From NCBI RefSeq assembly GCF_017355205.1, contig NZ_JADIJK010000005.1:124001-188000 (forward strand): a stretch of DNA of 64,000 nt, written 5' to 3'. The DNA comes from Bacillus sp. SD088. GTDB lineage: Bacteria > Bacillota > Bacilli > Bacillales > Bacillaceae_C. Position 1 is the stretch's first letter. Every line of letters begins with the position of its first letter. Below are positions 15,923 to 26,400 of this stretch, piece after piece. Position numbers and translations under genes: made by a program. Under the pieces are notes generated by a model that did not search any database, had not been told where the DNA came from, and was given only the letters and a program-made list of their open reading frames with translations.

Positions 15923-16921
15923 ATGCTACATATTTCTATCATTGACGATGAATATTTGGCATTACAATATTTGGATTTACTGTTGGCTAAAATAGATGGG
16001 GTGCATGTTACAGGCAAATATTTGAATGCTACTGACTTAATCGATCATGTTCAAGCTCAAAATGTAGATGCCGTATTTATAGATATCCATATGCCTGTTG
16101 TAAAAGGCGCTGATTTGGCCGAACAGTTATTAAACATAAATCCCTCCTTACATATTGTTTTTGTTACGGCATATGATGAATATGCAGTCAAAGCTTTTGA
16201 ATTAAATGCAGTAGATTATATCTTAAAGCCTGTAAAACAGGAGCGTTTAGCAGTAGCCGTACAGCGGATAATGGCAAGAAAGACTATAGAAAGGGAGATT
16301 ACATCCCCTAAATCAATATCTGTTATTAAGGATTTAGGAATGCTGCAAATATATCAGGATAATAAACGGGTAGATGTGAAATGGCGGACCTCTAAAGCAA
16401 AAGAACTATTTGCGTATTTTATCCATAATCATGAACATACAATCCAGAAAAGAGCATTAATCAACTTGCTGTGGGATAACCTTCCATGGGAAAAAGCGAA
16501 TGCTCAGTTATATACGGCAGTATATCAAATTAGAAAAGTTATTCAACAGACAGGTGTATCGATAAAAATAGCCAGCCAGGGAGAATTTTATAATATTGAT
16601 ATTGATGATAGTATACAGATTCAATCTCATGAATTTAAGCTTTCAGCACAGCGCTTATTAAAAGATGGCGATGTACATAAGGAGCAATATTTTATGTTAC
16701 TAGAAGTGTATCAAGGCGACTATTTAGCAGGTCTGGACTATCCATGGGCCCTTAAAGAGAGAAAAATATTAAAAGCCCTATGGCTTGAGCTCATTAGCAG
16801 ATTGTCAGAGTATTTACATCTCTATGAGAAAGCATCGTCCTATTATGTCTCGAAATTGAAAGATCTAACAGCTTTTGATACAGAAGCAGCTAGTATCATA
16901 AAAGAAAAATGTGGGGGTTAA
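15923..16921 (+). CDS. Response regulator with SARP/BTAD output
   Basis: 332 residues. The receiver (1-120) has acidic DDE 8-10, phospho-acceptor D54 in VFIDIHMPVVKG and lysine in VDYILKPVKQ. An OmpR-like winged helix follows at about 140-215 (WRTSKAKELFAYFIHNHEHTI...LINLLW), then a BTAD helical domain at about 225-330. This fusion is a SARP-like activator. The start follows CAGGGGGAGATTAG. The stop overlaps the start of the hybrid kinase, so the two form a two-component unit. The 11-bp repeats upstream are its probable sites, and the same sites precede the adhesin gene. Confidence 0.88.
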   Translation: MLHISIIDDEYLALQYLDLLLAKIDGVHVTGKYLNATDLIDHVQAQNVDAVFIDIHMPVVKGADLAEQLLNINPSLHIVFVTAYDEYAVKAFELNAVDYILKPVKQERLAVAVQRIMARKTIEREITSPKSISVIKDLGMLQIYQDNKRVDVKWRTSKAKELFAYFIHNHEHTIQKRALINLLWDNLPWEKANAQLYTAVYQIRKVIQQTGVSIKIASQGEFYNIDIDDSIQIQSHEFKLSAQRLLKDGDVHKEQYFMLLEVYQGDYLAGLDYPWALKERKILKALWLELISRLSEYLHLYEKASSYYVSKLKDLTAFDTEAASIIKEKCGG

Positions 16922-19900
16922 ACATGTCCTCGGAAGAAGAGTTGATATAGTGAAACGAAATTATATCCGGACGGGGATTTTTGTGATTCTCTTTATTATC
17001 AGTTTGTCTGTTTTTCGGTTGATTTGGGTAGGCGTATTTCAAGACAATATAACCCCTAATATTGAAGATGGAGAGCTTGATTTAAGTACATGGGAAATGG
17101 AAGACAGTAGAACGTTGCAGCTGGATGGGGAGTGGGATTTTTACCCCTCGCAGTTTATTATGCGTGAGGAGGAAATGCCTAGAGAAGCACCGGAAACGAT
17201 ACAAGTACCCCATGGTTGGAAGGATAAACTGGGCTCTCCTTTTGGTTATGGAACATACCGATTACAGATGAAAGTACGTTCTGATGATGAACGGAATTAT
17301 AAATTATATATACCAAATATTCGCACATCATCAGAAATCTATGTGAATGGACGAGAAGTTGCGAAAACTGGCCAGCCTGCAGAAGCAGATGCAGATTATG
17401 CTGCAGATATTATGTCTAAGACGGTGACCTTTACTGCAGATGAAGAAGGAAATATAGATATTGTCATTGAGGCTGCAAATTTCAAAGACAGTAGAGACGG
17501 TGGAATTTACCTCTCGCTGCGGTTCGGTACAGAAGAAACGATTACGAGAGAAGTGCAGCTTACGAACTACTCTCAGGTTGCAATTGCAGCTATCCTGTTG
17601 ATGCATACTGTATATACATTGATTATTTATTTTATCGGAGGACGGGATAAAAAGGTTCTTTCCTTTTCCTTGCTAACCTTCAGTTTATTTTCAGGTTTCC
17701 TATTCTATACAGGCGAGAAATTGTTACAGCAATTTTTTAATATGAGTTATGAATTAGAATATTGGCTGATACATACGGTGTATCTAATCATTTTTTATGC
17801 ATTGGTTCAATGTACTGATCATCAAAAGCTGCCTTATTGGAATAAAATCTTTCCTTTTTTTAAATGGGGGCTGGCTGCATTAGCTATTGTGACTATATTT
17901 ATGCCCATGTCGCAAATATTGGCGATTCGCCCCGTGTATAATATATTTGCTTTTGTTACGGTGATTGTTACCATAGCTTCGATTGTCTTAACGTATAAGA
18001 ATAGCTCAAAAGAAAGATATCTTTTGCTGTGCGGTTTTATTGCTATCGCCAACCATGGGATATGGAATTTTGTATGGACAGGACGAAGTATTTATCTGAC
18101 TTTTTACCCGTTTGATATGCTAATTGCTTTAACTTGTTATACCATTGTCTGGTTCCAGAGATATTTTCAAAAGCATAAGAAAACAGAGGAATTAGCGGAA
18201 AGATTGAAAAGAGTAAATGAAGAAAAGGATCAATTTTTGGCGAATACCTCCCATGAATTCCGTAATCCTTTAAATAGCATGTTATTGCTTTCTGAAGCAA
18301 TACGTGACAGGGAAGAAGCAACCTTATCACAGCGGAGTTTGAATGAATTAAACACTGTCTTGAATGTAGGGGGGCAAATGAACCTCCTGTTGACAGACTT
18401 GTTGGAAGCAAGAAACTTACAGATTAATAAACCAAGATTAAATAAACAGAATATTGTACTAGAGCCAATTGTCACCGGGATTATAGATATATTGCGTTTT
18501 TCATCCGATGTGAAGAAGCTCTCAATCGTCAATCTGATTTCCAAGGATTTTCCTTCTGTATATGCAGACGAAAACCGTGTTAAGCAAATTTTGTTTAATC
18601 TAATAGGGAATGCCATTAAGTATACCAATCATGGAGAGATTACCCTCTCCGCTTCTGTAAAAGAAAATAATGCAGAAATCCAGGTGACAGATACAGGAAT
18701 TGGAATTAGCGAGGACATGCAAAAGAGGATATTTCAGCCTTATGAGCAGGGGCATCCAGCAAATAAATTGTCTGAAGGCGGTTTTGGGTTAGGATTAAGT
18801 ATTACCAAACAGTTAGTAGAGCTCCATGGTGGTACCATACGAGTTTCTTCTAGAAAAGGGGAAAAAACAACATTTGCGTTCACATTAGCATTGGCATCGA
18901 AAAAAGTGTTTTCTCCTGAAGAGAATATAGAAAGGATGGTCAAGAAAGAAAAAAGGGAACAAGCCGAGATGCCTTCTTGGAAAAACGGACAAGCACCGTC
19001 AGTCTTAATAGTAGATGATAATCCTGCTAGCTTACTAGCTTTAAAGGCTGTCCTTCCAGAGGATGCGTATAATACAGTGTTGGTTTCCTGTGCTGAAAAG
19101 GCCGTAGAAGAACTAAAGAAGCGAAAATGGGATATTGTTATTTCTGATATTATGATGCCGGAAATATCAGGATATGAACTGACCAGAATCATTCGGGAAC
19201 ATTTTTCTTTGACAGAACTACCTGTGCTACTGCTTACTGGTGGAAGTACGGATATACAAGCGGCTTTTTTAGCCGGGGCAAATGACTATATTGCAAAACC
19301 CGTTGAGGCAATTGAACTGAAAGCACGTATGGATTCACTAATCACGATGAAACGTGTCGCCGATCAGCAATTACAATTGGAAACTTCCTGGCTGCAGGCT
19401 CAGATACAGCCGCATTTCTTATTTAATACATTGAACTCCATCATGGCGTTAAGCGAGTGGAATGTAGAAGAAATGAGAAAGCTTTTGAATGAGTTCAGTA
19501 ATTTGTTGAGAAGTAAATTTCAATTTCAGCACATGAAAGATCTACTCCCTTTGGAGGAAGAATTAAAAATTGTCCGTTCCTACTTGTATATTGAACAGGT
19601 TCGTTTTGGAGCAGCTTTGCAGGTGAATTGGGATTTGAAGGATATCAAAGGGGTGCATGTGCCATTTTTATCCATCCAGCCATTGGTGGAAAATGCGGTA
19701 CTGCATGGTATCAGGAACAGACAGGAACAAGGAACGGTTTCGATCAGGTGCAAAATAGACTTTTTACATTCCAAAGCAATGATTACAGTGGAGGATGATG
19801 GAGCGGGAATAGACGAAGCAGAAATTCCAAACATTTTGAATGGAGAATCTGAAAGCAAATCAGGTGTTGGTATTTTTAATGTGAATAAAAGACTGCATCA

Positions 19901-19988
19901 GCATTTTGGGAGAGGATTGAAGATTGTCAGTTCACCGGATCAGGGGACGAAAGTATTTTTTGAAGCAGATTTGAATGAAATGGAATAA
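16911..19988 (+). CDS. Hybrid sensor kinase: 7TMR-DISM, HisKA, REC and LytS-type kinase
   Basis: 1025 residues from GTG 16911 (GTG 16950 is an alternative start). Order: membrane segment 20-42; outer jelly-roll-like domain about 60-210 (LDGEWDFYPSQFIM...GYGTYRLQM); seven membrane segments about 222-410 (7TMR-DISM); HisKA with TSHEFRNPLN (His near 448) and a full ATPase domain (FNLIGNAIKYTN, GFGLGLSITKQL); receiver with VISDIMMPEISGYE (Asp near 745); then a second kinase of LytS type, QPHFLFNTLNSIMAL (His near 834) with its own ATPase domain. Two kinase modules in one chain allow two inputs to the SARP regulator. The outer domain resembles carbohydrate-binding folds, so a wall or sugar ligand is possible. 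Confidence 0.88.
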   Translation: MGVKHVLGRRVDIVKRNYIRTGIFVILFIISLSVFRLIWVGVFQDNITPNIEDGELDLSTWEMEDSRTLQLDGEWDFYPSQFIMREEEMPREAPETIQVPHGWKDKLGSPFGYGTYRLQMKVRSDDERNYKLYIPNIRTSSEIYVNGREVAKTGQPAEADADYAADIMSKTVTFTADEEGNIDIVIEAANFKDSRDGGIYLSLRFGTEETITREVQLTNYSQVAIAAILLMHTVYTLIIYFIGGRDKKVLSFSLLTFSLFSGFLFYTGEKLLQQFFNMSYELEYWLIHTVYLIIFYALVQCTDHQKLPYWNKIFPFFKWGLAALAIVTIFMPMSQILAIRPVYNIFAFVTVIVTIASIVLTYKNSSKERYLLLCGFIAIANHGIWNFVWTGRSIYLTFYPFDMLIALTCYTIVWFQRYFQKHKKTEELAERLKRVNEEKDQFLANTSHEFRNPLNSMLLLSEAIRDREEATLSQRSLNELNTVLNVGGQMNLLLTDLLEARNLQINKPRLNKQNIVLEPIVTGIIDILRFSSDVKKLSIVNLISKDFPSVYADENRVKQILFNLIGNAIKYTNHGEITLSASVKENNAEIQVTDTGIGISEDMQKRIFQPYEQGHPANKLSEGGFGLGLSITKQLVELHGGTIRVSSRKGEKTTFAFTLALASKKVFSPEENIERMVKKEKREQAEMPSWKNGQAPSVLIVDDNPASLLALKAVLPEDAYNTVLVSCAEKAVEELKKRKWDIVISDIMMPEISGYELTRIIREHFSLTELPVLLLTGGSTDIQAAFLAGANDYIAKPVEAIELKARMDSLITMKRVADQQLQLETSWLQAQIQPHFLFNTLNSIMALSEWNVEEMRKLLNEFSNLLRSKFQFQHMKDLLPLEEELKIVRSYLYIEQVRFGAALQVNWDLKDIKGVHVPFLSIQPLVENAVLHGIRNRQEQGTVSIRCKIDFLHSKAMITVEDDGAGIDEAEIPNILNGESESKSGVGIFNVNKRLHQHFGRGLKIVSSPDQGTKVFFEADLNEME

Positions 19989-20099
19989 AAGCTGTACCAA
20001 ATGAAACTTCATTTTGTGGAGAGGAAATGCCTCTTTATAAAATGGAGTATTTTATTGCTTTCAAAATACAAATATTGGCGTGCTTATAGATTATTTGGA

Positions 20100-20160
20100 T
20101 GTATAGAATTTGTATATTTATGTGTAGTTCACTGCTACATACCTAGTAAGTTACTATAAG
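20100..20160 (+). promoter_or_regulatory. Adhesin promoter with 11-bp-phased direct repeats
   Basis: TGTATAGAATT (20100), TGTATATTTAT (20111) and TGTGTAGTTCA (20122) are spaced exactly 11 bp. As in the array at 15802, the first unit is TGTATAGAATT and the third begins TGTGTAG. TATAAG at 20155-20160 is the likely -10 box, with no clear -35, as expected for an activated promoter. Confidence 0.7.
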
Positions 20161-20164
20161 TATG

Positions 20165-20205
20165 ACTACAACATTTCACGCCTAATTATGCGGTGAGCTT
20201 GTAGT
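20165..20205 (+). promoter_or_regulatory. Structured 5-prime leader of the adhesin mRNA
   Basis: ACTACAA (20165-20171) pairs with TTGTAGT (20199-20205), enclosing TCACGC and GCGGTGA, which also pair. A second small hairpin AGTCC-caaa-GGACT overlaps its 3-prime side. The transcript leader would be about 265 bases long. It may act as an RNA stabiliser or a switch; no known riboswitch class is recognised. Confidence 0.4.
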
Positions 20206-20431
20206 CCCAAAGGACTTTAAAATATCTTCTAAGCTGAATAAGTATGGTATGCAGAACGTTTAACCTTATTGATAGGAAATCTATTCAACATTTGGGCAAC
20301 GTTCTTTTCTGCTGTATTCTGCCGAATAGGAAATATTTTAAAGCTATAGATGGGGTTGATATAGGAGGTGGCTAACCGGTTTTTAATTTTCCGGCAGTTA
20401 TTTACATAAACCAAAAGGAGGAAAGAACTAA

Positions 20432-23400
20432 TTGAAAAGACGAGCAAAAAGAGTAAGCATATTTATGATTTTTCTTCTTGTGATGCAATCTATTGTAGCA
20501 GGATTTGTTCCTTTACAAGCAACGTACGCGGAAGAAAACACAAATCATACGTTTTTTGACTTTGAAGGCATTACAGAGAGCTCTTTTTCCCAGGAAGATA
20601 GTGATGGGTTTCTAAATATAGATTGGTCACTGGCAGAGTATGATTTAGAAAAAGTGGATCAACCTATAGATTTCCAATCCCCTGTTGCATTAATTAAGCA
20701 GAAGGGAACATTATCTTTGGAAGAGGGTGCAGTAGACATTGCTTCCTTTGAAACAACAGAAAATATGATTCGTGTCACGTTTCATGCAGCGGCACTGGAA
20801 CATCCGGAAGCTAAAGGTACATTGAAGCTGCAAGTGCCTTTGCAAGAAGAAGTTGTTGAGGGAGATGCGGGTGAAGAAGAGTCTCTTGAAGCAGATAATC
20901 CAGCTGACGAAGGAGACAAAGAAGCTACAAAGGAAAAAGTAGCTGAAGAAAAGGGAACCGAAGAAGTTGCGGGGGAAGAAGCAGCTGAAGAAGAGGGGAA
21001 CGAGGAAGCTGTAGAGGAAGAGGCAGCTGAAGAAAAGGGAACTAAAGAAGTTGTAGAGAAAGAAGCAGCTGAAGAAAAAGGAACCGAGGAAGAAGGGACC
21101 AAAGAAGCTGAAGAAGACGAAGGAACGGAAAAGAAAGACAACGCAACTTCTGCGGCATCTGATGTTGGCTCACAGGCTGAGTTAGGGAATATCTTTACTT
21201 TTGAAAGTTTGACAATTGATGGTCAAACGATTGAAGATGGCGACATTATTTCAATTACTGAAGGTACTATAGCAAATCTTAGATTTAACTGGCATACGCA
21301 AGGGCTCAATGCTAAAGCTGGTGACACAGCTGAGATTGGTCTTTCTGATGCTTTTAAGACGGTTACTACACCAGTTCAAGATCTTATGGTTGAAGGAACA
21401 AAGGTAGGAACCTACCATGTTGAGGAAGGCGTGTTAAAATTTGTATTTACTGAAGGCATTGAGACTTCAGACGTTCAAAACGGATTTGTCAATCTTGGCC
21501 TAGAGTTCAATATCGATAAATTTAGAGAAAATATTGAACAAGAGATTCCATTTAATGATGGTCATGAAAATAACATAACCGTCATTGCACGGCCAAATAT
21601 AGAACATAGCGGCATTGAAAAAGAAGGACATCCTGATACGGAGCATGATGCAAGAGAAATCACATGGACAATTGATGTGATCAATACCAATGATGACGAA
21701 ATATCTGAAGCAACATTAGCGGATAACATTCCTGATGGATTAGGTGAAGCTAGAGATTTTGTAATCCATAAGCTAAACATTGGATTTGATGGAGATATAA
21801 GTGAAGGTGATGATGTAACATCAACTCTAAATCCATCAGAATTTCCAATTGATTTAGGCAAAATTGCACCTTTTAATGGCTATCGTATTCAATATACGAC
21901 AACGATTGAAAATTACGCAGCAGGATCATTTACCAATGATGCGACTTTTAAATATGGTGAAGAAAGTCTACCAGCTAAGGCTACCGTTGGAGGATTGACA
22001 AGAAGTAATCCGATTGAAAAGGACGGTTGGCAAGTTGGAGACAGTGATGTTATTCATTGGCAAATCGATGTGAATAAAAATGGAAGTTTAATTAGTGAAG
22101 CTATAGTGGAAGACAGCCTGCCTGATGGTTTGACCATAGACCCAGCTAGCATCGAAGTGGTTAGAATTACACAAAATGGGGGCAATTGGGTAGAAGGAGA
22201 TGTTTACGGCGGTTCGTTTACGGAATTCCCGATAAACCTAGGCGCATTAGGGCAAGATGACGCCTATCGTATTAAATTTAAAACAGATGTTGATTGGTCA
22301 GAAGTCAACAATAGCGAATATAAAAAAGAAAATGGATTCCAAAATGAAGCAACCCTAAAAGATGGTGAAGATGAATTAAATAGTGATGATGCAACGGTTA
22401 ACATTGTTAGAGATCCCGTCCTTCGTAAAGAAGGGGTATCCAATGTAGATTATGAAAACAAAACGGTTAGCTGGACGATTCATGTCAATGAAGCAGGACA
22501 TCCAATTGGAAATGTAGTGCTAACAGATTTAATTCCAGAAGGGTTAGCAATTTCTGAAGGTGATATTAAAATCACGGATGAAGAAGGAAATGCTTATACC
22601 CCTGTCGACATCAGTCTCGATCCTGATGCTGAAGGTGGAACAGCAGTTGTTATTAACTTAGGGGATGTAGGTACACACAAGCTTAAAGTAGAATATACAA
22701 CTGAAATTACCGATTTCACTAAAAATAATTTTAATAATGGTGTTGGCATGACAGGTGATGGTGTTGGAGAGGCTGGAGAAAATAGTAACGCAGAAATCAA
22801 GCCAGCAGCTAACACCTATGGTAAGAGTTTTCGGGGAATAGACTATAATGCAAAAACGATTAATTGGCAATTAAATGTTAATCCAAGAAGAGAAGCTATC
22901 GATTCATTAGTAATAGAAGATACATTCCCGAATAAAGGGATGATTTTATTGCCGGATTCGGTAAAAGTAAATCATGCTGGAGATGAGCTTGTAGAAGGTA
23001 CAGATTATACACTTGCACCTAGAATGGAAGATGGTGAAACAGGCTACCACAAAGGATTTACTATTACTCTTTTAGATAATGCATTGCCATTAGATGGCGG
23101 CCAGTTGGTTGTTAATTATACAACCTCTTATGATCCTCAGCATGAAGTTGGTGGTCATACACTGGATTCACATGTGCGTGATGGAGAGCAAGATAAGGTA
23201 TACCGTAATCGTGCTCATTTTGAGGGAGAAACAGTAAATGGGAATCCAATTGATGAAACTCGAAATGCTGATACTACAGTAAGAGAAGATTCCTGGAACA
23301 GCGGTAAAAAGGAAGGTCAATTAATACATGTTGATGGTGAAGGTAATCAAGGAAATGGCTGGGCAAGCGGCAGTGAAAGAAAGATCGCCTGGCAGCTGTA

Positions 23401-26400
23401 CACGAACTATCAAGAACAAAATCTTGGAACAGGTGTTACGATAACAGATACATTAGCTTATGCTGGAAATATTGATGAAGGTAGTCTCAAAGTATCGGTT
23501 TATAACGTAAAGCCTGATGGTACAACTGTGATTACTGGCCCGGTATTGAATCCAGATAATTATTCAGTAGACGTTGATGGTGATGAATTTACTATTACCT
23601 TTAACAATGAGGTAACAGAAAGATACGTGATTGAATTCACCACATCTGTCCCAGACATCTCAAAACAAAGTTATACTAACAATGCAATAGTTAAAGTTGG
23701 AGATGTGGAATATCCTTATAGTGCTACCCTTAACTATGGCCAGCACAAGGACTTCTTAAAGAAGGGAGCAATTGGGCTAGACGGTAATCGCGTTTTCACA
23801 GGAGATGAAGTTGAGTGGAAAGCTACAATCAATGAAAGTCTATCCATTATTCAAAATGCTGTGATTACAGATACCATTAGTGCGGGACATATTTATAAGG
23901 AAGGTAGTCTTGAAGTCTTTAGATCACAAGATCAAGAAAATGCCTTAAAAGAGGGAACCGATTATAAACTTGAGGTTGTAGCAGTAACGGATGAGAATGA
24001 TGAACCTACTGGTGAAACAAAGCTAGTAATCGATATTGATGAAACTTTAAAAGACACCTTAGTCCTACAGTATACTACAGTTGTTACCGAAACAGATGGT
24101 GATATTGGTAACAGAATCTCATTAGATGGAACTGCTATTGATCAACAAGTTGTAGAGTCTAGTAAATTAAATGCTAGGCAATTCTCTGACGCAGGCGGCG
24201 AATGGGCACCGAACAGAGGGGCTTTAAAAGTTGCAAAAGTCGATGAGGAAGAAGAGAAAGTTATTGCAAATAACGAAACATCCTTTACACTATGGTACGA
24301 TTTAAATGGCGAAAGAGTTCAATATACACAAGAAGAGGCATTTACTACAGTAGATGGTGTTCTTGAAATTGGAAACTTACCACTTAGAACGTATTATCTG
24401 GTAGAGGAAGAAGCACCAACAGGATATGTTCTTTCAGAAGAAGAAATAGAAATTGTTGTTGATAAAGCATATGGTAACAACGAAGAAAATATTGTATCGA
24501 TTACTTTTGAAAATACGAAAGAAAAAATCGATATAACAGGAACAAAAGTATGGGAAGGCGGACCAAAACCAACCATTGAATTGCAGCTGCACAGAGATGG
24601 CGAACCGTATGGTGACCCAGTAGAGCTGAAAGATGGTGAAACAGAATATACATGGTCTGACTTAGACAAAACAGATATCGATGGCAATGAGTATGTATAC
24701 ACTGTCGATGAAGTGGAAGTACCTGATAATTATGAGAAGACAATATCGGAAGACGGTCTAACGATTACCAATACTTTTGCAGCGGGAGAAACAAGTATTA
24801 ATGTAGCAAAGGTTTGGAAGGATGCAGAAAACCAGGACGGTATCCGCCCAGAGGCGATCACTGTTATCTTGTTAGAAAACGGGGAAGAAACAGAGCAGTC
24901 GTTAGTACTAAATGAAAGTAATAACTGGGAAGGCACGTTTACAGAATTACCGGTAATCGATCAGACCGGTAAAGATATTGCCTATACAGTTAAAGAAGTA
25001 GCTGTTGATGGATATGAAACTGAAACGGCTGGCAGCTCTGAAAATGGTTATGTGATTACCAATACGCATGCCCCGGAATTAATTGATTTAGAAGGAACAA
25101 AAACATGGGATGATGCCGATAATCAAGATGGTAAACGTCCAGAGTCGATTACTATTCGTTTATTAGCGAATGGTGAGGAAGCAGCTTCCGTTGATGTAAC
25201 TGAAGAAACGGAATGGAGCTTCGCCTTTACGGATCTTCCGAAATTCGAGAATGGAGAAGAAATTAATTACACCATTCAGGAAGATAACGTAGAAGACTAC
25301 TCTGCTGAAATCAATGGCTTAGATATTACTAACAGCTACACACCAGAACAAACCAGTATCAATGTAGTCAAGGCATGGGAAGATGCTAATGATCAAGATG
25401 GTGCCCGTCCAGACGCGATTACAGTGAAATTACTGGCTGATGGTAAAGAAACAGGTCAGGAATTAATACTAAATGAAGCGAATAACTGGCAAGGAGACTT
25501 TGCAGAATTAGCTGTCTATTCGGATGGAGAAGAAATTCAATACAGCATTGAAGAAATAGCTGTAGAAGGATATGAAACCGAAATAGCAGGAACTCCTGCA
25601 GATGGCTATGTCATCACCAATACGCATGAACCTGCGCTAATTGATTTAGAAGGAACGAAAACATGGGCTGACGCTGATAATCAAGACGGTAAACGCCCAG
25701 AGTCGATTACTGTTCGTTTATTAGCAAATGGTAATGAAATAGATAATGTTGAAGTTTCTGAGGAATCTGATTGGAGCTACTCATTTACTAATCTGCCAAA
25801 ATTCGAGAATAGGGAAGAAATACATTACACCATTCAAGAAGATAATGTAGAAGACTATTCTGCTGAAATCAATGGCTTAGATATTACTAACAGCTACACA
25901 CCAGAACAAACCAGTATCAATGTAGTCAAAGCATGGGAAGATGCTAATGATCAAGATGGTGCCCGTCCAGATGCGATTACAGTGAAATTACTGGCTGATG
26001 GTGAAGAAACAGGTCGGGAATTAACTTTAAATGAAGCAAATAACTGGCAGGGAGATTTTATTGAATTAGCTGTCTATGCAAATGGAGAAGAAATTCAATA
26101 CAGCATTGAAGAAGTAGCTGTAGAAGGGTACGAAACCGAAACAGCAGGAACTTCTGCAGATGGCTATGTCATTACCAATACGCATGAACCTGCGCTAATT
26201 GATTTAGAAGGAACAAAAACCTGGGATGACGGCGATAATCAAGACGGCAAACGCCCAGAATCCATTACTGTTCGTTTATTAGCAAATGGTAATGAAGTGG
26301 AAGTTGTTGAAGTTTCTGAGGAATCTGATTGGAGCTACTCATTTACTAATCTACCAAAATTCGAGAATGGGGAAGAAATACATTACACCATTCAAGAAGA

